The notes under the pieces were generated by a model. The model was not told the origin of the DNA. It saw only the letters and a program-made list of their open reading frames with translations, and searched no databases. From assembly GCF_022836935.1 (NCBI RefSeq), contig NZ_CP083239.1, forward strand, positions 992,001 to 1,056,000: a DNA stretch of 64,000 bases, given 5' to 3'. Source of the DNA: Ancylobacter polymorphus. GTDB lineage: Bacteria > Pseudomonadota > Alphaproteobacteria > Rhizobiales > Xanthobacteraceae. How positions within the stretch are numbered: position 1 is the first letter of the stretch; each line of letters begins with the position of its first letter. Below, in pieces: positions 18,081-28,342 of this stretch. Made by a program: the position numbers and the translations under genes.

Positions 18081-18479
18081 ATGGAAACGACGGCCGGGTC
18101 CGGGCGTCCGCACGGCATCTTCATCTGGAACGAACTCAACAGCCGCGACGTTCCCGCCGCCAAGGCGTTCTATGCGGCGACCATGGGGTGGACGTTCGAG
18201 CCCATGCCGATCGAGGGCGGGCCGGATTACTGGATCATCCGCCAGGGTGAGGCCCAGATCGGCGGCATATTCCCTCTGCAGGGAGCCGAATTCGACGGCA
18301 TTCCCGAGCACTGGCTGCCCTATATCGCGGTCGACGATGTCGATGCGCGCTGCGAGCGCGCCCTTGCCGCAGGCGGAACCGTGCTGCGCGCGCCTTTCGA
18401 TGTGCCGGGGGTCGGCCGCATCGCCATCGTTTGCGATTCGCAAGGGGCGGTGGCGGGGTGGATGACCCCCAAAATGTGA
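18081..18479 (+). CDS. VOC-family (glyoxalase/bleomycin-resistance fold) protein
   Basis: A 132-residue protein with two beta-alpha-beta-beta-beta modules. IFIWNELNSRDVPAAKAFYAATMGW is the usual first module and YIAVDDVDARCERALAAGGTVLRAPFDVPGVGRIAIVCDSQGAVAGW the second. Such proteins bind a metal and small molecules; the substrate cannot be told. Start at ATG 18081 with GGGAGA upstream. Single gene; the next gene follows 158 bases later. Confidence 0.82.
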   Translation: METTAGSGRPHGIFIWNELNSRDVPAAKAFYAATMGWTFEPMPIEGGPDYWIIRQGEAQIGGIFPLQGAEFDGIPEHWLPYIAVDDVDARCERALAAGGTVLRAPFDVPGVGRIAIVCDSQGAVAGWMTPKM

Positions 18480-18511
18480 CCGGCAGGCAGACGCCTGCGC
18501 TGACTAACCTA

Positions 18512-18546
18512 CCGTAACTTCGAATGATTCGGTCGATCCGTTACGG
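18512..18546. promoter_or_regulatory. Inverted repeat upstream of the TIM-barrel epimerase gene
   Basis: CCGTAAC (18512-18518) and GTTACGG (18540-18546) form perfect 7-base arms around 21 bases, and a further CCGTAAT copy lies at about 18563. The block is AT-richer than its surroundings and sits about 90-125 bases before the epimerase start, so it could be a regulator site. No regulator gene is adjacent. Confidence 0.35.
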
Positions 18547-18637
18547 ACGTGCCATATATGTGCCGTAATATGGACGGGCCGGCGCCTCGCCGCCGCCCCT
18601 TTTCGTTCACGCCTGCCCCAAGGGGAAGATCGCCACG

Positions 18638-19579
18638 ATGCAGTTTCACATCCCGGTTCCCGCCATTCGCGCCTGCGGCTTCTCCCTTCGTGAAGGGAGC
18701 CCCGAATTCGACGATGTGGGAGCCGGGCTCGACGAGGCGGAAGCGCTGGGCGTCGATCTCGTGGAACTTCCCGTCTACGCCTGGCACCTGGTGGTGAACG
18801 GGCGCATCCTCGACAACCGGCTGAAAGACCTCGTCCGGGCGCTGGAGCGCCGGCGGCTCGGCTACAGCGTGCATGGCGCGCTCGCGGTCAATCTGATGGA
18901 CCTGCCCGAGCGCCTGCGGCGCCATGAAGAGGTGCTGGCCGCCCATATCGAGATCGCCGCCGCCATCGGCGCGCAGAACCTCGTCATGCATTCCGGCTTC
19001 GTGCGCGATGCCGACGACGATATCGAAGTCGCCTATTCCCGCCAGCGCGACGCCCTTGCCCGCGCCGGCGACCTCGCGGCGGCGAAGGGGGTGACGCTGT
19101 GCGTGGAAAACATCTTCCGCTTCATCCATGCGCGCGAGACCGCGACCCCGGCCAAGCTTGCCGGCGAACTGGCGGCGATCGACCATCCCGCGGTCAAGGC
19201 GACGCTGGATGTGAGCCACGCCTATATTCGCTGCACCGATGCGCGGCTCGACCCGATCGCCGAGATGGCGGCGCTGGCGCCGCATATCGCGCATTTCCAC
19301 CTGCACGATTCCTTCGGCCGCCCCAATGAGCGCCGGCCGGGCGATGTGTGGTACTACGACCCGGCCGAGGCGGTGGCCTTCGGCGAGGGCGATCTGCACC
19401 TGCCGATCGGCTGGGGTGGCATCGACTGGGACGCGGTGGTGCAGATGGTGCGCCCGCCCGCCGGCGCCGTCGCCATTCTCGAACTCAACCCCCGCCACTG
19501 GCGCGAACTGAGCGACCAGGTGCCGGTGCTGCGGGCGCTGGCCGGGCGCTTTCAGGCGGCGGTAACGCCGGCGACGTGA
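18638..19579 (+). CDS. Sugar-phosphate isomerase/epimerase-like TIM-barrel protein
   Basis: A 313-residue xylose-isomerase-like barrel. The four metal-site segments are visible in order: LCVENIFRF, KATLDVSHAY, HIAHFHLHDSFG and AILELNP. The start ATG 18638 has AAGGGGA about 10 bases upstream. Enzymes of this fold act on sugars or inositol derivatives; the substrate is not readable. It lies just before dnaK but the RpoH-type promoter between them suggests separate control. Confidence 0.85.
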   Translation: MQFHIPVPAIRACGFSLREGSPEFDDVGAGLDEAEALGVDLVELPVYAWHLVVNGRILDNRLKDLVRALERRRLGYSVHGALAVNLMDLPERLRRHEEVLAAHIEIAAAIGAQNLVMHSGFVRDADDDIEVAYSRQRDALARAGDLAAAKGVTLCVENIFRFIHARETATPAKLAGELAAIDHPAVKATLDVSHAYIRCTDARLDPIAEMAALAPHIAHFHLHDSFGRPNERRPGDVWYYDPAEAVAFGEGDLHLPIGWGGIDWDAVVQMVRPPAGAVAILELNPRHWRELSDQVPVLRALAGRFQAAVTPAT

Positions 19580-19653
19580 GCGCTCCCGCGCACGCGCCAT
19601 CCCCTTGCCGGGCGAGGCTTTCGCCGCGCGCATCTTTTCCGCGCACGCTGCTT

Positions 19654-19682
19654 CTTGCGGCGGAAACGGCCGCCCCCTATAT
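19654..19682 (+). promoter_or_regulatory. RpoH (heat-shock sigma) type promoter for dnaK
   Basis: CTTGCG (19654-19659) and CCTATAT (19676-19682) are separated by 16 bases, close to the alphaproteobacterial RpoH pattern CTTGAA/C - 15 to 17 bases - CCYATNT. It is the only such pair in the 231 bases before dnaK and lies about 130 bases from the start codon. No CIRCE element is present, which fits RpoH rather than HrcA control. Confidence 0.6.
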
Positions 19683-19810
19683 CGGCCCCGAACGGCGCGG
19701 ATAGCGTCGTACCCGATTGTTTGGGGGCCGGTCCGGGGGCGCGGCACATCTGACCGTACCTCCCCGGGTGCTTCAAGAAGGTCCGGCCGGCCTGCCGGAA
19801 GGAGAAACAC

Positions 19811-21706
<1,896 letters not shown>

Positions 21707-21720
21707 TTCCTCTCTGAGCG

Positions 21721-21756
21721 CCGCCCCCGGATCTCGTTCCGGGGGCGGATTTCTTT
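21721..21756 (+). terminator. Rho-independent terminator after dnaK
   Basis: A perfect 11-bp GC-rich stem (21721-21731 with 21738-21748), a 6-base loop, then ATTTCTTT. It starts 15 bases after the dnaK stop. Confidence 0.85.
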
Positions 21757-21917
21757 CCGTGGCCGCGCCGCCGGTGGCGCGCCGCCACGGGTGGCGTTAA
21801 GCCCTTCACGCAGGCGCAGCGCCCGGGCCCTTCCCGGCAAGCTTCCTGCATGGCGGCCCGAACCGCCCGCCGCAGGACGCGCCGGCGGCGGCCAAGGATG
21901 CGACGGCACAGCGACCC

Positions 21918-23063
21918 ATGTCCAAACGCGACTATTACGAACTCCTCGAAGTCACCCGGACCTGCAGCGACGGTGAGCTGAAAAGCTCCTACCGCAAGCT
22001 CGCCATGAAGTGGCACCCGGACAAGAACCCCGGCAACAGCGACGCCGAGCTGCGCTTCAAGGAGATCAGCGAGGCCTATGACGTTCTGAAGGACCCGCAG
22101 AAGCGCGCCGCCTATGACCGCTTCGGCCACGCCGCTTTCGACGGCGGCATGGGCGGCGCCGGCGGGCCCGGCTTCGGCTCCGACTTCGCCTCGACCTTCT
22201 CCGATATTTTCGACGATCTGTTCGGCATGTCGGGCGGCCGGCGCGGTGGTGGCGGCGGGGGACGCGGCGGGCGCGAGCGCGGCGCGGACCTGCGCTACAA
22301 CATGGAAATCACGCTGGAGGAGGCGTTTGCCGGCAAGGATGCGACCATCCGCCTGCCGACCTCCATCACCTGCGAGAGCTGCTCGGGCAGCGGCGCCAAG
22401 CCCGGCACCCAGCCCACCACCTGCCGCACCTGCTCCGGCTCCGGCCGCATCCGCCAGGCGCAGGGCTTCTTCACCCTTGAGCGGACCTGCCCGACCTGCC
22501 AGGGCCGCGGTCAGGTGATCGAGGACCCGTGCCCGGCCTGCGCCGGCGCCGGCCGCACCACCAAGGAGCGCACGCTGGAAGTGGCGATCCCCGCCGGCGT
22601 GGAAGACGGCACCCGCATCCGCCTCGGCAATGAGGGCGAGGCCGGGGTGCGCGGCGGCCCGCCGGGCGACCTCTACATTTTCCTCTCCCTCGCGCCGCAT
22701 GACTTCTTCCAGCGCGATGGGGCGGACCTGTTCTGCCGCGCGCCGATCTCCATGGTCACCGCCGCGCTGGGGGGCACCTGCGAGGTGCCGACCATCGACG
22801 GCGAAACAACCAAGGTGAAAATCCCTGAGGGCACCCAGTCCGGCAAGCGCTTCCGCCTGTCCGGCAAGGGCATGCCGGTACTGCGTAGCCGCACGCGCGG
22901 CGACATGTATGTGCAGGTCGTCGTCGAAACGCCACAGAACCTGACGCGACGTCAGCGTGAACTTCTGGCGGAATTCGATGCGGAATGTTCAAAGGACACG
23001 CATCCCGAATCCAGCGGCTTCTTTGCCAAGGTGAAGGATTTCTTTGCCGGCGACGCCGATTAA
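21918..23063 (+). CDS. dnaJ: DnaJ (Hsp40) co-chaperone
   Basis: A 381-residue type I DnaJ. The J domain (1-70) has HPD at 33-35; a Gly-rich linker follows (about 75-125). The zinc domain has all four CxxCxGxG repeats: [24 protein letters not shown] and CPACAGAG. The C-terminal substrate-binding part ends with a short Lys/Asp tail. It activates DnaK's ATPase and delivers clients. The start ATG 21918 has no clear ribosome binding site, but the N-terminus [10 protein letters not shown] is standard. Confidence 0.97.
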   Translation: MSKRDYYELLEVTRTCSDGELKSSYRKLAMKWHPDKNPGNSDAELRFKEISEAYDVLKDPQKRAAYDRFGHAAFDGGMGGAGGPGFGSDFASTFSDIFDDLFGMSGGRRGGGGGGRGGRERGADLRYNMEITLEEAFAGKDATIRLPTSITCESCSGSGAKPGTQPTTCRTCSGSGRIRQAQGFFTLERTCPTCQGRGQVIEDPCPACAGAGRTTKERTLEVAIPAGVEDGTRIRLGNEGEAGVRGGPPGDLYIFLSLAPHDFFQRDGADLFCRAPISMVTAALGGTCEVPTIDGETTKVKIPEGTQSGKRFRLSGKGMPVLRSRTRGDMYVQVVVETPQNLTRRQRELLAEFDAECSKDTHPESSGFFAKVKDFFAGDAD

Positions 23064-23204
23064 GCCGCAAAACGTAATCGGCGCGTCATCGCGGGGCCTT
23101 AACAGGAGGGCTTGCGGCCTTTAGTGTCGCTCTCGGTCTCCTGCCGCCCCGCGCGCTCCTGCGTGCCGCGCCTTCCCGCCACGGCTTACCGGAATCGAAG
23201 TCGC

Positions 23205-23840
23205 ATGCTCCATCGTTCTGCCGTCCCCTCGCCGAAAGAGCGCCCCGACGAAGTTCGCTTCCTCCAGTCCTGGCTGCAGAATCCGCTCCGCACCGGGGCG
23301 GTGTCGCCCTCGGGCCGGGCGCTGGCCCGCACCATGGCGAGCTATGTCGACCCCGCGCAGGACGGCCCGGTGATCGAACTCGGCCCCGGCACCGGCCCGG
23401 TGACCGCCGCGCTCATCGCCCGCGGCGTCGCGCCGGAGCGGCTGGTGCTGATCGAGTACAATCCGGAATTCTGCAAGCTGCTGCGGCTGCGCTTCCCCGC
23501 CGCCACCGTCATTCAGGGCGACGCCTACAACATGGCCCACACGCTCGACGGCCAGCTCGATCGTCCGGCGGCGGCTGTGGTCTCCAGCCTGCCGCTGTTC
23601 ACCCGCCCGGCGCCCGAGCGCCACGGGCTGCTCAACCAGGCCTTCGGCCTTTGCGCGCCCCGCGCACCCTTCATCCAGTTCACCTATGCCGTCGTCTCGC
23701 CGGTGCCGCTGGCGCCGGAGCGGTTCGACGCCCATGTCAGCCAGCGCATCTGGGCCAACCTGCCGCCGGCGCGCGTCTGGGTGTATCGTTCCACCAAGCG
23801 CGAGGCCGCCGCGCCGGAGCTTGCCGCCATCAGCGCGTGA
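23205..23840 (+). CDS. pmtA: Phospholipid N-methyltransferase (PmtA-like)
   Basis: A 211-residue SAM-dependent methyltransferase with motif I VIELGPGTGPVT, LVLIEYNPEFCKLLRLRFP and VVSSLPLF. The N-terminal block RFLQSWLQNPLRTGAVSPSGRALA and the position right after dnaJ match PmtA of rhizobia, which methylates phosphatidylethanolamine to phosphatidylcholine. I start at ATG 23205; the frame is open from 23112 but the added stretch is Arg/Pro-rich and unlike the family. A related rRNA methyltransferase is a less likely alternative. Confidence 0.82.
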   Translation: MLHRSAVPSPKERPDEVRFLQSWLQNPLRTGAVSPSGRALARTMASYVDPAQDGPVIELGPGTGPVTAALIARGVAPERLVLIEYNPEFCKLLRLRFPAATVIQGDAYNMAHTLDGQLDRPAAAVVSSLPLFTRPAPERHGLLNQAFGLCAPRAPFIQFTYAVVSPVPLAPERFDAHVSQRIWANLPPARVWVYRSTKREAAAPELAAISA

Positions 23841-23873
23841 GGCCGGAAGCGCCGCCACCCCAGGAGGTTCTTC

Positions 23874-24458
23874 ATGCGCCCGCCGCGTATCCTCACTTTC
23901 GCCGGCTCCATTCGCACCGGTTCCTTCTCCGCCAGCCTCGCCGCGCTGGCGGCCAAGGAACTGGCGCAGATGGACTGCGAGCCGGTGCTGCTCTCGCTCG
24001 CCGACTACCCGATGCCAATCTATGACGGCGATCTCGAAGCCACGGAGGGCGTGCCGCCGGCGGCCAAGCAGCTGCGCGACCAGCTTGCCCGCGCCGATGG
24101 CGTGTTCATCGCCACGCCGGAATACAATGCCGGCCTGCCGCCGCTGCTGAAGAACGCGCTCGATTGGGCGAGCCGCGTGCGCGGGGGTGAGGGCGACGCG
24201 TTCAAGGGCCCGGTCTATGCCATCGGCTCCTCCTCCCCCGGCGGGCTCGGTGGCTACCGCGCCTCGATGATGCTGCGCCAGACGCTGGCGCTGGGCCTCG
24301 GCTGCCTTGTGCTCGCCGAGCAGGTGATGGTGGCCGGCGCCTCCCACGCCTTCGACGCACGCGGCGACTTCACCGACGAGAAGGCGCGCGAAAGGTTGCG
24401 CGCGGTGATGACAGCGCTTATCGAGCAGGCGGCGCTGCGGGCGGGTCTGCGCGCCTGA
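23874..24458 (+). CDS. NADPH-dependent FMN reductase family protein
   Basis: A 194-residue flavodoxin-fold protein. ILTFAGSIRTGSFSASLAALAA binds the FMN phosphate, and TPEYNAGLPPLLKNALDW is the family signature. It resembles NADPH:quinone/azo-reductases such as ChrR/YieF, but substrate is unknown. AGGAGG lies 7 bases before the ATG, the clearest ribosome binding site of this run. It follows pmtA by 33 bases and precedes pyrF by 48. Confidence 0.88.
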   Translation: MRPPRILTFAGSIRTGSFSASLAALAAKELAQMDCEPVLLSLADYPMPIYDGDLEATEGVPPAAKQLRDQLARADGVFIATPEYNAGLPPLLKNALDWASRVRGGEGDAFKGPVYAIGSSSPGGLGGYRASMMLRQTLALGLGCLVLAEQVMVAGASHAFDARGDFTDEKARERLRAVMTALIEQAALRAGLRA

Positions 24459-24506
24459 ACGAGACGGCGTCTTCCCCTGGAAGGCGCGAGCGCGGAGACC
24501 GTCTGC

Positions 24507-25217
24507 ATGCACGCCCCTGTTCCCGATCCGCGCGACCGGCTCATCGTAGCGCTCGACCTGCCCTCGGTCGGGGCGGCGGAAAGCGTGATTTCCCGGCTCG
24601 GGGACAGCGTGAATTTCTACAAGATCGGCTATGAGCTCGGCTTCGCTGGCGGGCTCGGCCTCGCGCGCGAGCTGATCGCCGACGGGCGCAAAGTGTTCAT
24701 CGACTTCAAGCTGCACGATATCGGCAACACGGTGGCGCGCGGGGTGGCCAGCCTCGCCGCGCTCGGCGCCAGCTTCGCCACCGTGCACGCCTACCCCCAG
24801 ACCATGCGCGCGGCGATGGAAGGCAAGGGCGCCAGCCCGCTGCGCATTCTCGCCGTCACCGTGCTCACCTCCTATGACGAGGCCGATCTCGGCGAGGCCG
24901 GCTATGGCGCCGGCGTCGCGGAGACGGTCGCCCGCCGGGTGACGCAGGCGCGCGAGATCGGCATTGACGGCATCGTCTGCGCGCCGACCGACGCCGCGTC
25001 CGTGCGCGCCGCGCTGGGGGCCAAGGGCGCCATCGTCACCCCCGGCGTGCGCCCGGACGGCAGCGATGTCGGTGATCAGAAGCGCATCGCTACGCCCTTT
25101 GCCGCCATCCGCGCCGGGGCCGATCATCTTGTGGTCGGGCGCCCCATCGTCGCCTCGCCCGATCCCGCCGCCGCCGCCCGCGCGGTGCAGGCCGAGATCG
25201 CCCGTGCGCTTTCCTGA
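24507..25217 (+). CDS. pyrF: Orotidine 5'-phosphate decarboxylase
   Basis: A 236-residue enzyme that makes UMP in the last step of pyrimidine synthesis. LIVALDLPS, the catalytic [10 protein letters not shown] (Lys and Asp), [13 protein letters not shown] [19 protein letters not shown] and LVVGRPI are all present in the usual order. Length is normal for the bacterial type. Its place in this run is conserved in Hyphomicrobiales. The next gene starts 23 bases later. Confidence 0.97.
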   Translation: MHAPVPDPRDRLIVALDLPSVGAAESVISRLGDSVNFYKIGYELGFAGGLGLARELIADGRKVFIDFKLHDIGNTVARGVASLAALGASFATVHAYPQTMRAAMEGKGASPLRILAVTVLTSYDEADLGEAGYGAGVAETVARRVTQAREIGIDGIVCAPTDAASVRAALGAKGAIVTPGVRPDGSDVGDQKRIATPFAAIRAGADHLVVGRPIVASPDPAAAARAVQAEIARALS

Positions 25218-25240
25218 ACCGACGCAGAAGGACCGACCCC

Positions 25241-25861
25241 ATGGCCAAGGGCTACTGGATCAGCCGCCTCGATGTGCATGACACCGAGGGCTACAAGCCA
25301 TATCTGCAGGGCGCGGAGCCGGCCATCGCCGCCTTTGGCGGGCGCTTCCTGGTGCGCGGCGGCACGCCGGAGGCGCTGGAAGGCACCGCCCTGTCGCGCA
25401 ATGTCGTGGTGGAGTTCAAGGATTACGACACCGCGCTCGCCTGCTTCCACTCGCCGGAATACCAGGCCGCCTATACTCACCGCGTCGCCTCTTCGGACGG
25501 CGATCACCTCATCATTGAGGGCTATGCGGGCGACCAGCCGGCTTCCGGGACGATCAAAGGCCCAGCGGACGGGCCCGGCACGGGCTATTGGGTGATGCGG
25601 ATCGACGTGCACGACATGGAGACCTACAAATCCTATGTCGCCGCCGACGCGGTCGCCATCGCCAAATATGAGGGCTGGTTCGTCGTGCGCGGCGGCCGGC
25701 ATGAGGGGGTGCACGGCACGGCGCGCTCGCGCAATGTGCTGGTCGCGTTCAAGGACCTGGCCACCGCCCTCGCCTGCTATCACTCGCCGGAATATCAGGC
25801 CGCCCTCGCCTTCCGCAGCAAGGCGGCGGTAGCGGAAGTGATCGCCATCGCCGGGGTCTGA
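25241..25861 (+). CDS. Tandem DUF1330 protein
   Basis: A 206-residue protein made of two homologous ferredoxin-like halves, residues 4-97 and about 115-206. Each half begins GYW-x-x-R-(L/I)-DVHD, and shares F-x-VRGG, LSRNV or RSRNV, and TALAC-(F/Y)-HSPEYQAA. The joint is a Gly/Pro/Asp-rich linker. DUF1330 proteins are usually single domains of about 95 residues and of unknown function, so this is a duplication with fusion. It lies in the pyrF run, 23 bases downstream. Confidence 0.88.
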   Translation: MAKGYWISRLDVHDTEGYKPYLQGAEPAIAAFGGRFLVRGGTPEALEGTALSRNVVVEFKDYDTALACFHSPEYQAAYTHRVASSDGDHLIIEGYAGDQPASGTIKGPADGPGTGYWVMRIDVHDMETYKSYVAADAVAIAKYEGWFVVRGGRHEGVHGTARSRNVLVAFKDLATALACYHSPEYQAALAFRSKAAVAEVIAIAGV

Positions 25862-26049
25862 GAGCGGCGCCTCAAGACCTCACGCGGCTTTGTCGCGCCC
25901 CGCGCCGCGCACCGGTGGACAAGGCGGGTGAGTCCTGCTATGTGCCCTCACCCTGATTGGCTGCCCGTCGTCCCGGAGCTCCGGAACACCCGCGTCAATC
26001 GCCAGAATTCAACGATGCGCGACACGCGAAGCACGAAAGAGGAAGACAC

Positions 26050-26292
26050 GTGCAGGTTCTCGTTCGGGACAACAACGTCGACCAGGCCCTGAAGGCGCTG
26101 AAGAAGAAGATGCAGCGCGAGGGCATTTTCCGCGAGATGAAGCTGCGCGGACACTACGAGAAGCCGTCCGAGAAGCGCGCCCGCGAGGAGGCTGAGGCCG
26201 TCCGCCGCGCGCGCAAGCTGGCCCGCAAGCGCGCCCAGCGCGAAGGCCTGCTGCCCTCCAAGCCCAAGGTCGTTCCCGGCGGCCCGCGCTGA
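26050..26292 (+). CDS. rpsU: 30S ribosomal protein bS21 (GTG start)
   Basis: An 80-residue highly basic protein of the small subunit. I start at GTG 26050 because the conserved sequence [21 protein letters not shown] begins there and AGAGGAAG lies just upstream; the frame is open to 25957 but the extra residues are not S21. The Arg/Lys-rich C-terminus ([15 protein letters not shown]) is typical of alphaproteobacteria. Two hairpins follow as terminators. Confidence 0.95.
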   Translation: MQVLVRDNNVDQALKALKKKMQREGIFREMKLRGHYEKPSEKRAREEAEAVRRARKLARKRAQREGLLPSKPKVVPGGPR

Positions 26293-26303
26293 GACGACGC
26301 GGC

Positions 26304-26329
26304 GCGTCCCCTCGCGGGACGCACGTTTT
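26304..26329 (+). terminator. First terminator-like hairpin after rpsU
   Basis: Stem of 7 bp (26304-26310 with 26316-26322), a 5-base loop, then ACGTTTT. Shorter T-run than the second hairpin 12 bases later. Confidence 0.6.
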
Positions 26330-26340
26330 GAGCGCATCCC

Positions 26341-26371
26341 AAGCGCGGTGACGCCTGTCGCCGCGCTTTTT
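26341..26371 (+). terminator. Second, stronger terminator after rpsU
   Basis: Stem of 12 bp including one G-T pair (26341-26352 with 26357-26368) around a 4-base loop, running into TTTTT. It ends only about 20 bases before the next gene's likely start. Confidence 0.8.
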
Positions 26372-26390
26372 GCGTTGGAGAGTCCGCGTT

Positions 26391-26861
26391 TTGAGTACCC
26401 CTGTGCCGACCACCCTCTCGGACCTGCGCGCCGTCCCGGCCTTCGCGCCCGTCGTCGCCGATCGGGTCTGGCGCGCGTGGTGGGAGGGAAAAGGCGTGCC
26501 GCTCGGCGACCTGCGCGCCCGGCTGGACGAGAGCTTCGGCACGGACCCAGTGCCCTCCACCTTTGTCGCCCATGAGGGCGACCGCTTTCTCGGCTGCGTC
26601 GCGCTGATCGCCTGCGATGTCGAGGAGCGTCCCGCGCTGACGCCCTGGGTGGCGGCGCTGTGGGTGGAGCCGGAAGCCCGCCGGCAGGGCATCGCGGCGG
26701 CGCTGATGGCGCGGGCAGCGGAAGCGGCCTTCGCCGCCGGCCATCCGCGCGTCTATCTCGCGGCGGAGCCGGCGCTGGCGCCCTATTACGCGGCGCGGGG
26801 CTGGACGCTGGTCGAATCCAATGTCGACGGGCTGGAGATTTTCGCCCGGCAGCGCACCTGA
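26391..26861 (+). CDS. GNAT-family acetyltransferase
   Basis: A protein of about 156 residues with the N-acetyltransferase fold. VAALWVEPEARRQGIAAALMARAAEAA is the acetyl-CoA-binding beta4-alpha3 motif (the Q/R-x-x-G-I/A core), and YYAARGWTLVE is the usual end. Substrate unknown. The start is uncertain: TTG 26391 has GGAG 11 bases upstream, GTG 26403 is an alternative, and the longest frame (from 26370) would begin inside the rpsU terminator. Confidence 0.8.
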   Translation: MSTPVPTTLSDLRAVPAFAPVVADRVWRAWWEGKGVPLGDLRARLDESFGTDPVPSTFVAHEGDRFLGCVALIACDVEERPALTPWVAALWVEPEARRQGIAAALMARAAEAAFAAGHPRVYLAAEPALAPYYAARGWTLVESNVDGLEIFARQRT

Positions 26862-26873
26862 AAGCGCCGCCGC

Positions 26874-27146
26874 CTATTGGCGGTTATAGGGGATCGTGTA
26901 TTCCCCGGCGCGGATGCGCTCGGCCAGACGCTCGGCAAAGCCGGCGGCGGCCTCCTCGCCATAGGTGGCGACCATGGAGCGAATGGCGGTGAACAGCGCC
27001 GCCTGCGCCAGACAATCCTCGTCCAGCCCGTCATAGACGGCTTCGTTCCACGCCTCATCGAGATAGGCGAGCGCGGCATGGCGCTCATCCTCATGGGCCT
27101 GGTCGGCCTTGTCGTCGATGTCGAGCGTTTCAGGATGCTGAGACAA
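26874..27146 (-). CDS. Conserved hypothetical acidic protein (TTG start)
   Basis: A 90-residue acidic protein beginning MSQHPETLDIDDKADQAHEDER and ending AERIRAGEYTIPYNRQ. The start is TTG 27146, supported by GGAGG exactly 7 bases upstream. The middle (LAQAALFTAIRSMVATYGEEAAAGFAERLAERI) looks like two amphipathic helices. I do not recognise a function. The leader contains a 7-bp inverted repeat (27159-27165 with 27183-27189) next to the ribosome binding site, and a 12-base palindrome CGTGCCGGCACG near 27211. Confidence 0.75.
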   Translation of the reverse strand: MSQHPETLDIDDKADQAHEDERHAALAYLDEAWNEAVYDGLDEDCLAQAALFTAIRSMVATYGEEAAAGFAERLAERIRAGEYTIPYNRQ

Positions 27147-27310
27147 ACCAAATCCTCCGCGTGCCGGTCTTCCGCCCCGCGGGGCACGCAACGCCCGAAC
27201 CTTAGCATGCCGTGCCGGCACGTCCGCCCAAGAATTGAAGGACGGTTAATTTGCCGCGGCATAAAAGCGACAGCTGTGACATAATCGTACGCCCGTGGCG
27301 GCGAAGTTGC

Positions 27311-27712
27311 TCAGTTGCTGCCGTAGCGCGTCGCCACGTCGCGGGCGAGCTTGGCGCCGGTTTCGAGATAGCGCTGGCTGGCGAGTTCCGCCGAGGGCGT
27401 GCAGGTTCGATAGACTTGGCGATAGCTTTCATAGCCATTGTTGAAGGCGGCGGTGAGCTGGCCGCGCCGGTCGCCGGACGGCGCCTCCACATCCAGCAGG
27501 CCCTGCATCTCGTCACGCCAGCGCGCGGTTTCCGCCGCGCCGCAGAGCGGACGCAGATAATGCAGCGCGCCGAGGATTTCCGCGAGATGCATGAGGTCCG
27601 CCTCATAGGGCGGCGCGCCGCCCTGCGTCGCCTGCGCCGCCGCCGGCAGCGGGGCGAAGGTGAAGCACGCCAGCAGGGCGAGCAGGAGGGAACCGGGCGC
27701 GGGGCGTCGCAT
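27311..27712 (-). CDS. TIGR02301-family exported protein
   Basis: A 133-residue protein with a signal peptide (MRRPAPGSLLLALLACFTFA, cleavage near AAAQA). The mature part contains LMHLAEILGALHYLRPLCG, WRDEMQGLLDVEAP, AAFNNGYESYRQVYRTC and a final DVATRYGSN, a pattern I associate with the alphaproteobacterial family TIGR02301, whose role is unknown. Two cysteines could form a disulfide. I start at ATG 27712 so that the signal peptide comes first. It follows the NUDIX gene by 49 bases. Confidence 0.8.
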   Translation of the reverse strand: MRRPAPGSLLLALLACFTFAPLPAAAQATQGGAPPYEADLMHLAEILGALHYLRPLCGAAETARWRDEMQGLLDVEAPSGDRRGQLTAAFNNGYESYRQVYRTCTPSAELASQRYLETGAKLARDVATRYGSN

Positions 27713-27761
27713 GAAGCTGGGATGCGCCGCCGCCGCGCGGGCGTCAAGAGGCCCGGCGCCG

Positions 27762-28205
27762 CTATTGCGCCTCCGGCACATCATCCGCCTGCGCCAGCAG
27801 AAAAGCCGCCTCTACGATTCCGGCCAGCCCTTCGGTGGTTTCCGCCGGCAGTGCGGCGGGCAGGAACCAGCCGACTTCCGCCGCCTCCGGCCCGGTCGAA
27901 GGTTCGCCCGCCACCCAGCGCGCGGCATGGCTCACCACGACGAAATGGGCGGTCAGCATGCCGTCCTTATCGCGCGGCAGGATGTCGAGCGCGCCTGCGA
28001 CGCCGAGCACCTCGCAGGCAACGCCCACCTCCTCCATCACCTCGCGCGCGGCCGCCTGCGCCAGCGTCTCGCCGGGCTCCACCCGTCCGCCGGGCAGCGT
28101 CCACAGCCCCTTGGCCGGCGCGTTGCCGCGCCGCGCCAGCAGCACCCGCCCCTCGCGGAAGACGGCGGCGCTGGCGGCGAGCACGGGACGAACGGGCATG
28201 GTCAT
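27762..28205 (-). CDS. NUDIX hydrolase
   Basis: A 147-residue enzyme with the full NUDIX box: Gly-RVEPG-Glu, then REVMEEVGV (about residues 36-60). LLARRGNAPAKGLWTLPGGRVEPGE is typical of the MutT/ADP-ribose pyrophosphatase-like ADPRase group; the substrate is not known. ATG 28205 is chosen because GGAGA lies 7 bases upstream; a second ATG two codons later is possible. It precedes the TIGR02301 gene in a probable two-gene unit. Confidence 0.9.
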   Translation of the reverse strand: MTMPVRPVLAASAAVFREGRVLLARRGNAPAKGLWTLPGGRVEPGETLAQAAAREVMEEVGVACEVLGVAGALDILPRDKDGMLTAHFVVVSHAARWVAGEPSTGPEAAEVGWFLPAALPAETTEGLAGIVEAAFLLAQADDVPEAQ

Positions 28206-28342
28206 GAACGGGTCTCCGGCCAGGGAATCGCGGCTCATCCTAGCCGGTTTTGCCCGCCTTCCCGAGGGCACGCGCCCGAAAGGAGCCGCAATCGCGGCCG
28301 AAGCTGGGAGGCTTGGAAGCAGAGGGGAACAGGGGGGACATC

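Noticed and set aside
19580..19810. CIRCE element for HrcA control of dnaK
   Set aside because: No TTAGCACTC-N9-GAGTGCTAA or near match in the region.
25862..26049. A tRNA gene in the gap before rpsU
   Set aside because: No cloverleaf, no GGTTCGA-type T-loop; the same check of all other gaps also found no tRNA.
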